Assembly (NCBI RefSeq): GCF_030272615.1
Contig: NC_081412.1
Location: 339,320,870-339,384,869, forward strand
Direction of reading: 5' to 3'
DNA: 64,000 nucleotides
DNA from: Cryptomeria japonica
Taxonomy: Eukaryota; Streptophyta; Pinopsida; Cupressales; Cupressaceae
This document shows positions 46,555-59,870 of this stretch, in pieces. The notes beneath the pieces are model-generated. The model saw only the letters and a list, made by a program, of their open reading frames with translations, was not told the DNA's origin and did no database searches. Positions within the stretch are counted from its first letter, which is position 1. The number at the start of each line of letters is the position of its first letter. The translations under genes were made by a program, and so were the position numbers.

Positions 46555-48334
46555 GGGACTTGCATCTTGAAACCTTGTTGTGCCTCCAAACACCAATTTT
46601 GATATTCTGAAACCGAGGCTTTCGAGGTGCAAGCTCCGAAACAAGGTTCTAAGAGAACGATGTGCATCAAAAATGAATTTTGATGCTACCAACATCGGAA
46701 TCGGGACTTGCATCTTGAAACCTTGTTGTACCTCCAAATATTAATTTTGATGTTCCAAAATCAGGGCTTTCAAGGCACAAGCTCTAAAATGAGGTTCTAA
46801 GAGCACGATGTACATCAAAATTGTGTTTTGACGCTACCGACTCTGAAATCGGGAATTGTGTCTTGAAACCTTGTTGTGCCTCCAAACACTCATTTTTATG
46901 CTCCAAAAATGAGGCTTTTGAGGCACAACCTCTGAAATGAGGTTCTAAGAACACCATGTTTATCAAAATCATGTTTTGACGCTATCGATTTGAGAATCGA
47001 GACTTATGTCTTGAAACCTTGTTGTGCCTTTAAACATTGATTTTGATGTTTTGAAACTGGAGCATTCGAGCCACGTGCTTTGAAACAAGGTTCTAAGAGC
47101 ATGATGTGCATCAAAATAATGTTTTGACACTACAGGCTCCGAAATAGGGACTTGCGTCTTGAAAGCTTGTTGTGCCTCCAAACACCAATTTTGATGCTTC
47201 AAAACTGAAGATTTTGAGGCGTAAGTTCCAAAACAAGGTTCTACCTCGATTTTGATTCTCCAAAACTGGGCCTTTTGAGGCACAATTTCTAAAAAAAGGT
47301 TCTAAGAGCACAATGTGCATCAAAACTGAATTTTGATGCTACTGGCTCTAGAATCAGGGCTTGCATCTTGAAACCTTGTTGTGCCTCAAAACATTGATTT
47401 TGATGCTCTAAAATCAGGGCTTTCGAGGCACAAGCTTCAGAATGAGGTTCTAAGAGCACAATGTGCACACAAATCAGATTTTCACGCTATTGACACTAGA
47501 ATCAGGACTTGCATCTTGAAACCTTGTTGTGCCTCCAAACATTGATTTTGATGCTCCACAAATGGGTCTTTCGAGGCACAAGCTCTTAAATGAGCTTCTA
47601 ACAGAATGATGTGCATCAAAATTAAATTTTGACACTACAGGCTCCGTAATAGGGACTTGCTTCTTGAAACCTTGTTGTGCCTCCAAACACTGATTTTGAT
47701 GTTTCAAAATTGGAGGCTTTCAAGGCACAACCTCCACAAATGAGGTTCTAAAAGCACGATGTGCATCAAAATCATGTTTTGACACTACTGGCTCTGAAAT
47801 CACGACTTTCATCTTACAACCTTGTGCCTCCAAACACCAATTTTGATGCTCTGAAACTGGGGCTTTCAAGGCACAAGCTCCTAAACAAGGTTCTAAGAGC
47901 ACAATGTTCTTCAAAATTGCATTTTGACACTACCAGCTCTAGAATCGAGACTTGCGTCTTGAAACCTTATTGTGCCTCCAAACACCAATTTTTATGCTCT
48001 AAAATCGGGGCTTTCGAGGTGCAAGCTCCAAAACAACATTCTAAGAGAACGATGTGCATCAAAATGGAATTTTGATGTTTCCAGCACGAGAATCGGTAAA
48101 TGCATCTTCAAACCTTGTTGCACCTCCAAACATTAATTTTGAAGTTCCAAAATGAAGGCTTTCAAGGCACAAGCTCCGAAATGAGGTTCTAAAAGCGCGA
48201 TGTACATCAAAATTGCGTTTTGACTATACCGAGTCTAGAATCAGGAATTGTGTCTTGAAACCTTGTTGTGCCACCAAACACTAATTTTTATGCTCCAAAA
48301 ATGAGCCTTTTGAGGCACAACCTCCGAAATGAGG

Positions 48335-51115
48335 TTCTAAGAACATCATGTTTATCAAAATCATGTTATGACGCTATCGGCTTGAGAATCGGGACTTGTG
48401 TCTTGAAACCTTGTTGTGCTTTTAAACATTGATTTTGATGTTTTGAAACTAGAGCTTTCGAGCCACATGCTCTGAAATGAGGTTATAAGAGCACGATGTG
48501 CATCAAAATCATGCTTTGACACTATAGGCTCGGGAATAGAGACTTGCATCCTGAAAGCTTGTTGTGCCTCCAAACACCAATTTTGATGCTTCAAAATCAA
48601 ATATTTTGAGCCATAAGCTTCAAAACAAGGTTCTACCTCGATTTTGATGCTCCAAAACTAGGGCTTTTGAGGCATAATTTCTAAAAAAAGGTTCTAAGAG
48701 CATAATATGCATCAAAATTGAATTTTGATGCTACTGGCTCTAGAATCGAGGCTTGAATCTTGAAACCTTGTTGTTCCTCAAAATACTGATTACGATGCTC
48801 TGAAACTGGGGCTTTCGAGGCACAAGCTTCGAAATGAGGTTCTAAGAGCACGATGTGCGCCACAATCAGATTTTGCTGCTATTGACTCTAGAATCAGGAC
48901 TTGCATCTTGAAACCTTGTTGTGCCTCCAAACATTGATTTTGATGTTCCAAAACTGGGTCTTTCGAGGCTTAAGCTCCGAAATGAACTTCTAAGAGAATG
49001 ATGTGCGTCAAAATTGAATTTTGATGCTACAGGCTCTGAAATAGGGACTTGCTTCTTGCAACCTTGTTGTGCCTCCAAACACTGATTTTGATGTTTCAAA
49101 ATTGGGGCTTTCGAGGCAAAAGCTCCACAAACAAGGTTCTAAGAGCACGATGTATGTCAAAATTACATTTTGACACTACCGATTGCAAAATCGCATCTTC
49201 CATCTTCTAACCTTGCGCCTCCAAACACCAATTTTGATGCTCTGAAACTGGGGATTTCAAGGCACAAGCTCCTAAACAAGGTTCTAAGAGCACAATGTGC
49301 TTCAAAATCGTATTTTGACACTACCGGCTCTGGAATCGGGACGTGCGTCTTGAAACCTTGTTGTGCCTCCAAACACCAATTTTGATGCTTTGAAACTGGG
49401 GCTTTCGAGGTGCAAGCTCTAAAACAAGGTTCTAAGAGAACAATGTGCATCAAAATTGAATTTTGATGCTACCAGCATGGGAATCAAGACTTGCATCTTA
49501 AAACCTTGTTGTGCCTCCAAAAATTGATTTTGATGTTCCAAAATCAGGGCTTTCAAGGCACAAGCTCCGAAATGAAGTTCTAAGAGCATGATGTACATCA
49601 AAATTGTGTTTTGACACTACCGACTCTAGAATCAGGAATTGTGTCTTGCAACCTTGTTGTGCCTCCAAACACTAATTTTTATGCTCCAAAAATGAGGCTT
49701 TTGAGGCACAACCTCCGAAATGAGGTTCTAAGAACATCATGTTTATCAAAATCATGTTATGACGCTATCGGCTTGAGAATCGGGACTTGTGTCTTGAAAC
49801 CTTGTTGTGCCTTTAAACATTGATTTTGATGTTTTGAAACTAGAGCTTTCGAGCCACACGCTCTGAAATGAGGTTATAAGAGCAAGATGTGCATCAAAAT
49901 CATGCTTTGACACTACAGGCTCGGGAATAGAGACTTGCATCTTGAAAGCTTGTTGTGCCTCCAAACACCAATTTTGATGCTTCAAAATCAAATATTTTGA
50001 GCCATAAGCTTCAAAACAAGGTTCTACCTCGATTTTGATGCTCTGAAACTAGGGCTTTTGAGGCATAATTTCTAAAAAAAGGTTCTAAGAGCATAATATG
50101 CATCAAAATTGAATTTTGATGCTACTGGCTCTAGAATCGAGGCTTGAATCTTGAAACCTTGTTGTTCCTCAAAATACTGATTACGATGCTCTGAAACTGG
50201 GGCTTTCAAGGCACAAGCTTCGAAATGAGGTTCTAAGAGCACGATGTGCGCCACAATCAGATTTTGCCGCTATTGACTCTAGAATCAGAACTTGCATCTT
50301 GAAACCTTGTTGTGCCTCCAAACATTGATTTTGATGTTCCAAAACTGGGTCTTTCGAGGCTTAAGCTCCAAAATGAACTTCTAAGAGAATGATGTGCGTC
50401 AAAATTGAATTTTGACGCTACAGGCTCTGAAATAGGGACTTGCTTCTTGCAACCTTGTTGTGCCTCCAAACACTGATTTTGATGTTTCAAAATTGGGGCT
50501 TTCGAGGCAAAAGCTCCACAAACAAGGTTCTAAGAGCACGATGTACGTCAAAATTACATTTTGACACTACCGACTGCGAAATCGCATCTTCCATCTTCTA
50601 ACCTTGCGCCTCCAAACACTAATTTTGATGCTCTGAAACTGGGGATTTCAAGGCACAAGCTCCTAAACAAGGTTCTAAGAGCACCATGTGCTTCAAAATC
50701 GTATTTTGACACTACCAGCTCTGGAATCGGGACGTGCGTCTTGAAACCTTGTTGTGCCTCCAAACACCAATTTTGATGCTTTGAAACCGGGGCTTTCGAG
50801 GTGCAAGCTCTAAAACAAGGTTCTAAGAGAACGATGTGCATCAAAATTGAATTTTGATGCTACCAGCACGGGAATCAAGACTTGCATCTTAAAACCTTGT
50901 TGTGCCTCCAAAAATTGATTTTGATGTTCCAAAATCAGGGCTTTTAAGGCACAAGCTCCGAAATGATGTTCTAAGAGCATGATGTACATCAAAATTGTGT
51001 TTTGACACTACCGACTCTAGAATCAGGAATTGTGTCTTGCAACCTTGTTGTGCCTCCAAACACTAATTTTTATGCTCCAAAAATGAGGCTTTTGAGGCAC
51101 AACCTCCGAAATGAA
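48335..51115 (+). repeat. Nearly identical pair of 1,391-bp higher-order repeats
   Basis: Copy 1 runs from about 48,335 to 49,725 and copy 2 from about 49,726 to 51,115. Private variants are shared at exactly 1,391-bp offset: 'aacatcatgtttatc', 'catgttatgacg', 'gatttgagccataagcttc'-type B1 sequence, 'ctgattacgatgctctg', and 'aatcgcatcttccatcttc' in unit F. By eye the copies differ at only about 2% of sites, whereas neighbouring HORs differ far more. Similarity drops at both ends, where 'aacaccatg' replaces 'aacatcatg' near 51,130. Confidence 0.88.
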
Positions 51116-54100
51116 GTTCTAATAACACCATGTTTATCAAAATCGTGTTTTGACGCTATCGGCTTGAGAATCAGGATTGTGTCTTAAAACCTTGTTGTGC
51201 CTTTCAACATTGATTTTGATGTTTTGAAACTAGAGCTTTTGAGCCACGTGCTTCGAAATGAGGTTCTGAGAGCACGATGTGCATCAAATTCATGTTTTGA
51301 CACTACAGGCTCCAGAATAGGGACTTGCATCTTGAAAGCTTGTTGTGCCTCCAAACACCAATTTTGATGCTTCAAAACCAAAGATTTTGAGGCATAAGCT
51401 CCAAAAAAAGGTTCTACCTTGATTTTGATGCTAAAGAGCTGGCGCTTTCGAGGCACAATTTCTAAAACAAGGTTCTAAGAGCAAAATGTGCATCAAAATT
51501 GAATTTTGATGATACTGGCTCTAGAATCGGGGCTTGCATCTTGAAACCTTGTTGTGCCTAAAAACACTAATTTTCATACTCAGAAACTGGGGCTTTCGAG
51601 GCACAAGCTTCAAAATGAGGTTCAAAGAGCACGATGTGCGCCAAAATCATATTTTAACACTATTGACTCTAGAATCGGGACTTGCATCTTGAAACCTTGT
51701 TGTGCCTCCAAATATTGATTTTGATGCTCCAAAACTGGGTCTTTCAAGGCACAAGCTCCAAAATGAGCTTCTAAGAGAATTATGTATGTCAAAATTGAAT
51801 TTTGACGCTACAGGCTCCGGAATACGGACTTGCTTCTTGAAACCTTGTTGTGCCTCCAAACAGTGATTTTGATGTTTCAAAATTGGGGCTTTCGAGGCAC
51901 AAGCTTTGTAAACGAGGTTCTAAGAGCACAATGTGTGTCAAAATCACGTTTTAACGCTACTGACTCCAAAATTGCGAGTTCCGTCTTGCAACCTTGTGCC
52001 TCCAAACACATATTTTGATGCTCTAAAACTGGGGCTTTCGAGGCACAAGCTCCTAAACAAGGTTCTAAGAGCACAATGTGCTTCAAAATTGCATTTGGAC
52101 ACTACTGGCTCTGGAATCGAAACTTGCATCTTGAAACATTATTGTGATTCCTACCACCAATTTTCATGCTCTGAAATAGGGGCTTTCGAGGTGCAAGCTT
52201 GGAAACAAGGTTCTAAGAGAACAATGTGAATCAAAATTGAATTTTGATGTTACCAACATGGGAATCGGGACTTGCATTTTGAAACCTTGTTGTGCCTCCA
52301 AACATTGATTTTGATGTTCCAAAATCAGGGCTTACAAGGCACAAGCTCCGAAATGAGGTTCTAAGAGCACGATGTACATCAAAATTGCATTTTGACATTA
52401 CCGACTCTGGAATCGGGAATTGTGTCTTGAAACCTTGATGTGCCTCCAAACACTAATTTTTATGCTCCAAAATAAAGACTTTTGAGGCACAACCTCCGAA
52501 ATGAGGTTCTAAGAACACCATGTTTGTCAAAATTGTGTTTTCATGCTATCAGCTTGAGAATCAAGATTTGTGTCTTCAAACCTTGTTGTGCCTTTAAACA
52601 TTGATTTTGATGTTTTGAAATTGGAGCTTTCGAGCCACGCGCTCTGAAACGAGGTTCTAAGAGCACGATGTGCATCAAAATCACATTTTGACACTACAAG
52701 CTCCGGAATAGGGACTTGCGTCTTGAAAGCTTGGTGTGCCTCCAAACACCAATTTTGATGCTTCAAAACCAAAGATTTTGAGGCATAAGCTCCAAAACAA
52801 GGTTCTACCTCAATTTTGATGCTTCGAGACCAGGGCTTACGAGGCCCAAGATTCGAAATGAGGTTCTAAGAGCACGATTTGCGCCAAAATCAGATTTTGA
52901 TGCTATTGACTATAGAATCGGGACTTGCATCTTGAAACCTTGTTGTGCCTCCAAACATTGATTTTGATGCTCCAAAACTGGGACTTGCTTTTTGAAACCT
53001 TGTTGTGTCTCCAAACACTGATTTTGATGTTCCAAAATTGGGGCTTTCGAGGCACAATCTCCGCAAATGAGGTTCTAAGATCACGATGTGCATCAAAATC
53101 ATGTTTTGACACTACCGGCTCTGAAATCACGACTTCTGTCTTGCAACCTTGCACCTCCAAACACCAATTTTGATGCTCCAAAACTGAGGCTTTCGAGGCA
53201 CAAGCTCCTAAACAAGGTTCTAAGAGCACAATGTGCTTCAAAATTCCATTTTGACACTACCGGCTCTGGAATTGGAACTTGCATCTTTAAACCTTGTTGT
53301 GCCTCGAAACACCAATTTTGATGCTCTCAAACCGGGGCTTTCGAGGTGCAAGCTCGGAAACAAGGTTCTAAGAGAACTATGTGCATCAAAATTGAATTTT
53401 GATTCTACCAGCACGGGAATCGAGACTTGCATCTTGAAACCTTCTTGTGCCTCCAAACATTGATTTTGATGTTCTAAAATCAGGGCTTTCAAAGCACAAG
53501 CTCGGAAATAAGGTTCTAAGAGCACGATGCACATCAAAATTGCATTTTGACGCTACCAACTCTGGAATCGGGAATTGTCTCTTGAAACCTTGTTGTGCCT
53601 ATAAACATTGATTTTGATGTTTTGAAACTAGAGCTTTTGAGCCACACGCTCTGAAACAAGGTTCTAAGAGCACGATGTGCATCAAAATGATGTTTTGACA
53701 GTACAGACTCTGGAATAGGGACTTGCATCTTGAAAGCTTGTTGTGCCTCCAAACACCAATTTTGATGCTTCAAAACCAAATATTTTGATGTATAAGCTCC
53801 AAAACAAGGTTCTACCTCGATTTTGATGCTCCAAAACTGGGGCTTTCGAGGCACAATTTCTAAAACAAAATTCTAAGAGCACAATGTACATCAAAATTCA
53901 ATTTTGATGCTACTGGCTCTAGAATCGAGGCTTGAATCTTGAAACCTTGTTGTACCTCAAAACATTGATTATGATGCTCTGAATCTAGTGCTTTCGAGGC
54001 ACAACCTTCGAAATGAGGTTCTAAGAGCACGATGTGCGCCAAAATCAGATTTTGCCGCCATTGACTCTAGAATCAGGACTTGCATCTTAAAACCTTGTTG

Positions 54101-57100
54101 TGCCTCCAAACATTGATTTTGATGCTCCAAAACTGGGTCTTTCGAGTCAAAAGCTCTGAAATGAGCTTCTAAGAGAATGATGTGCGTCCAAATTGAATTT
54201 TGACGCTACAAGATCCGAAATATGGACTTGCTTCGTGAAACCTTGTTGTGCCTCCAAACAATTATTTTGATGTTTCAAAATCAGGGCTTTCAAGGCTCAA
54301 GCTCCGAAATGAACTTCTAAGAGAATGATGTGCGTCAAAATCAAATTTTGATGCTACAGGCTCCGGAATAGGGACTTCCTTCTTGCAACCTTCTTGTGCC
54401 TCCAAACATTGATTTTGATGTTTCAAAATCGGGGCTTTCAAGGCAAAACCTCCACAAACGAGGTTCTAAGAGCACGATGTGCATCAAAATTACGTTTTGA
54501 CACTACTGGCTTCGAAATCGCATCTTCCATCTCGCAATCTTACGCCTCCAAACACCAATTTTGATGCTCTGAAACAGGGGTTTTCAATGCACAAGCTCCT
54601 AAACAAGATTCAAAGAGCACAATGTGCTTCAAAATCGTATTTTGACACTACTTGCTCTGGAATCGTGACTTGCGTCTTGAAACCTTGTTGGGCCTCCAAA
54701 CACCAATTTTGATGCTCCAAAACTGGGGCTTTCGAGGCACAATTTCTAAAACAAAGTTCTAAGAGCACAATATGCATCGAAATTGAATTTTGATGCTACT
54801 GGCTCTAGAATCAGGGCTTGCATCTTGAAACCTTGTTGTACCTCAAAACATTGATTTTGATGCTCTGAAACCGAGGCTTTTGAGGCACAAGCTTTGTAAT
54901 GAAGTTCTAAGAGCACGATGTGTGCCAAGATCAGATTTTGATGCTATTGACTCTAGAATCGAGACTTGCATCTTGAAACCTTGTTGTGCCTCCAAACATT
55001 GATTATGATGCTCCAAAACTGGGTCTTTCGAGGCACAAGCTCTGAATGAGCTTCTAAGAGAATGATGTGCGTCAAAATTTAAAGGCTCCAAAATAGGGAC
55101 ATGCTTCTTAAAACCTTGTTGTTCCTCCAAACACTGATTTTAATGTTTCAAAATCGGGGCTTTTGAGGCACAAGTTCCGCAAATGAGGTTCTAAGAGCAT
55201 GATGTGCGTCAAAATCAAGTTTTGACACTACGAGCTCCAAAATCGTGACTTCCATCTTGCAACCTCGCACCTCCAAACATCAATTTTGATGCTTCGAAAC
55301 TGGGGCTTTCGAGGCACAAGCTCCTAAACAAGGTTCTAAGAGCACATTGTGCTACAAAATTACATTTTGACACTAGCGGCTCTGAAATCGGGACTTGCGT
55401 CTTGAAACCTTGTTGTGTCTCCAAACACCAATTTTGATGCTCTGAAACTGAGGCTTTCAAGGTGCCAAGTCCGAAACAAGGTTCTAAGAGAACGATGTGC
55501 ATCAAAATTGAATTTTGATGCTACCAGCATGAGAATTGGGACTTGCATCTTGAAACCTTGTTGTACCTCCAAACATTGATTTTGATGTTCCAAAATTAGG
55601 GCTTTCAAGGCACAAGCTCTGAAATGAGGTTCTAAGAGCACGATGTACATCAAAATTGCATTTTGACGCTATTGACTCTAGAATTGAGAATTGTGTCTTG
55701 AAACCTTGTTATTCCTTTAAACATTGATTTTGATGTTTTTAAACTGGAGCTTTTGAGCCACGCACTCCGAAACAAGGTTCTAAGAGCACGATGTGCATCA
55801 AAATCAAGTTTTGATACTATAGGCTCTAGAATAGGGACTTGCATCTTGAAATCTTGTTGTGCCACCAAACACCAATTTGGATGCTTCAGAACCCAAGATT
55901 TTGAGACGTAAGCTCCAAAACAAGGTTCTACCTCGATTTTAATGTTCCAAAACTAGGGCTTTCGAGGCACAATTTCTAAAACAAGGTTCTAAGAGCACAA
56001 TGTGCATCAAAATTGAATTTTGATGCTACTGGCTCTAGAATCGGGGCTTGCATCTTGAAACCTTTTTGTGCTTCAAAACACTGATTTTGATACTCCAAAA
56101 CTGGGGCTTTTGAGGCACAAGCTTCTGAATGAGATTCTAAGAGCACGATGTACACCAAAATCAGATTTTGACGCTATTGACTCTAGAATAGGGACTTGCA
56201 TATTGAAACCTTGTTGTGCCTCCAAACATTGATTTTGATGCTCCAAAACTGGGTCTTTTGAGGCACAAGTTCTGAAATGAGCTTCTAAGAGAATGATGTG
56301 AGTCAAAATTGAATTTTGATGCTACAGGCTCCAGAATAGGGACTTGCATCTTGAAACCTTGGTGTGCCTCCAAACACTGATTTTGATGTTTCAAAATCAG
56401 GGCTTTTGAGGCACAAGCTCTGCAAACGAGGTCCTTAGAGCACGATGTGCATCAAAATCATGTTTTTACACTACCGGCTCTGAAATTGCGACTTCCGTCT
56501 TGTAACCTTGCGCCTCCAAAGACCAATTTTGACGCTCTGAAATCAGGGCTTACGAGGCACAAGCTCCTAAACAAGGTTCTAAGAGCACAATGTGCTTCAA
56601 AATCGCATTTTGACACTATTGGCTCTGGAATCGAGACTTGCTTCTTGAAACCTTGTTGTGCCTCCAAACACCAATTTTGATGCTCTGAAACTGGGGCTTT
56701 CGAGGTGCAAGCTCTTAAACAAGGTTCTAAGAGAACGATGTGCATCAAAATTGAATTTTGATGCTACCAGCTTGGGAATCGGGACTTGCATCTTGAAACC
56801 TTGTTGTACCTCAAAACATTGATTTTGATGTTCCAAAATTAGGGCTTTCAAGGCACAAGCTCCGAAATGAGGTTCTAAGAACACCATGTTTATCAAAATC
56901 GTGTTTTGACACTAATTTTAATATTTCAAAATCAAGGCTTTCAAGGCACAAGCTCCACAAACGAGGTTCTAAGAGCACGATGTGCGTCAAAATTAGGTTT
57001 TGATACTACCGGCTCCAAAATCGTGACTTCTGTCTTGCAACCTTGCGCCTCCAAACACCAATTTTGATGCTCTGAAACTGGGGCCTTCGAGACACCAGCT

Positions 57101-59847
57101 CCTAAACAAGTTTTTAAGAGCACATTGTGCTTCAAAATTGCATTTTGACACTACCCACTCTAGAATCAGGACTTGTATCTTGAAACCTTGTTGTGCCTCC
57201 AAACACCAAATTTGATGCTCTGAAACCAGGGCTTTCGAGGTGCAAGCTCTGAAACAAGGTTTTAAGAAAACGATGTGCATCAAAATTGAATTTTGATGCT
57301 ACCGACTCTAGAATCGAGAATTGTGTCTTGAAACATTGTTGTGCCTCCAAAAACTAATTTTTATGCTCCAAAAATGAGGCTTTCGATGCACAACCTCCGA
57401 AATGAGGTTCTAAGAACGCCATGTTTATCAAAATCGTGTTTTGATGCTATTGGCTTTAGAATAGGGACTTGTGTCTTGAAACCTTGTTGTGCCTTTAAAC
57501 ATTAATTTTGATGTTTTGAAGCTAGAGCTTTCAAGCCACACGCTCCGAAACAAGGTTCTAAGAGCACAATGTAAATCAAAATCACGTTTTGACACTACAG
57601 GCTCTGGAATAGGGACTTGCGTCTTGAAAGCTTGTTGTGCCTCCAAACACCAATTTTGATGCTTCAAAAATGAATATTTTGAGGCATAAGCTCCAAAACA
57701 AGGTTCTACCTCGATTTTGGTGCTCCAAAACTGTGGCTTTTGAGGCACAATTTCTAAAACAAGGTTCTAAGAGCACAATGTGCATCAAAATTGAATTTTG
57801 ATGCTACTGACTCTAGAATAGGCGCTTGCATCTTGAAACCTTATTGTGCCTCAAAACACTGATTTTCATGCTCTGAAATCGGGGCATTCGAGGCACAAGC
57901 TTCGAAATGAGGTTCAAAGAGCACAATGTGCGCCAAAATCAGATTTTGATGCTATTGACTCTAGAATTGGGACTTGCATCTTGAAACCTTGTTGTGCCTC
58001 CAAACATTGATTTTGATGCTGCAAAAATCGGTCTTTCGAGGCACAAGCTTTGAAAGGAGCTTCTAATTGAATGATGTGCATCAAAATCGAATTTTGACAC
58101 TACAGGCTCTGGAATAAAGACTTGCTTCTTGAAACCTTGTTGTGCCTCCAAACACTAATTTTGATGTTTCAAAATCAGGGCTTTTGAGGCACAAGCTCCG
58201 CAAACGAGGTTCTAAGAGCACGATGTGCATCAAAATCACGTTTTGACACTACCGGCTCCGAAATCATGACTTCTAGCTTGCAACCTTGTGCCTCCAAACA
58301 CCAATTTTGATGCTCCAAAACTGGGGCTTTCAAGGCACAAGCTCCTAAACAAGGTTCTAAGAGCACAATGTGCTTCAAAATCGCATTTTGACACTACCGG
58401 CTTTGGAATCGGGACTTGCGTGTTGAAATCTTGTTGCGCCTCCAAACACCAATTTTGATCCTCTGAAACCCAGGCTTTCGAGGTGCAAGATTCGAAACAA
58501 GGTTCGAAGAGAACGATGTATATCAAAATTGAATGATGTGGCTCTGGAATGAGGGCTTTCAAGGCACAAGCTCTAAAATGAGGTTCTAAGAGCACGATGT
58601 ACATCAAAATGGCGATTTGACACTACCAACTCTAGAATCAGGAATTGTGTTTTGAAACCTTGTTGTGCCTCGAAACACTGATTTTGATGCTCTGAAACCG
58701 AGGCTTTCGAGGCACAAGCTTTGAAATGAGGTTCTAAGAGCACGATGTGCGCCAAAAATTAGATTTTGATGCTATTGACTCTAGAATCGGGACTAGCATC
58801 TTGAAACCTTGTTGTGCCTCCAAACATTGATTTTAATGCTCCAAAACTAGGTCTTTCGAGGCACAAGCTCCTAAATGAGCTTCTAAGAGAATGATGTGCG
58901 TCAAAATCAAATTTTGATGCTACAGGCTCCCAAATAGGGACTTGCTTCTTGAAACCTTGTTGTTCCTCCAAACACTGATTTTGATGTTTCAAAATCAGGG
59001 CTTTCAGAGCACAAGCTCTGCAAATGAGGTTCTAAGAGCACGATGTGCGTCAAAATCACATTTTGACACTACCGGCTCTGCAATCTAGACTTGCATCTTG
59101 AAACCTTGTTGTGCCTCCAAACACCAATTTTGATGCTTTGAAACCGGGACTTTTGAGCTACAAGCTCTGAAACAAGGTTCTAAGAGAACGATGTGCATCA
59201 AAATTTAGTTTTGATGCTACCAACACGGGAATCGGGACTTGCATATTGAAACCTTGTTGTGCCTCCAAACATATATTTTGATGTTCCAAAATCAAGACTT
59301 TCTAGGCACAAGCTCCAAAATGAGGTTCTAAGAGCACGATGTACATCAAAATTGTGTTTTGACACTACCGACTCTAGAATTAGGAATTGTGTCTTGAAAC
59401 CTTGATGTGCCTCCAAACACTAATTTTTATGCTCCAAAAATGAGGCTTTTCAGGGACAACCTCTAAAATGAGGTTCTAAGAACACCATGTTTATCAAAAT
59501 CGTGTTTTGACTCTATCGGCTTGAGAATCGGGACTTGTGTCTTGAAACCTTGTTGTGCCTTTAATAATTGATTTTGATGTTTTGAAACTGGAGCTTTCAA
59601 TCCACGCACTCCGAAACCAGGTTCTAAGAGCATGATGTGCATCAAAATCATGTTTTGACACTACAGGCTTCGGATTTGGGACTTGCGTCTTGAAAGCTTG
59701 TTGTGCCTCCAAACACCAATTTTGATTCTTTAATACCAAAGAGTTTCAGGCATAAGCTCCAAAACAAGGTTCTACCTTGATTTTGATGCTCCAAAACAAG
59801 GACTTTTGAGGCACAATTTCTAAAACAAGGTTCTAAGAGCACAATGT

Positions 59848-59870
59848 GCATCAAAATTGAATTTTGATGC
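59848..59870. repeat. Perfect dyad in the satellite monomer (representative, right array)
   Basis: The same 11-bp-arm dyad as at 5,401 (GCATCAAAATT, one base, AATTTTGATGC), in a B2 unit 54 kb away and in the other HOR family. It shows the dyad is conserved between array types. Confidence 0.85.
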
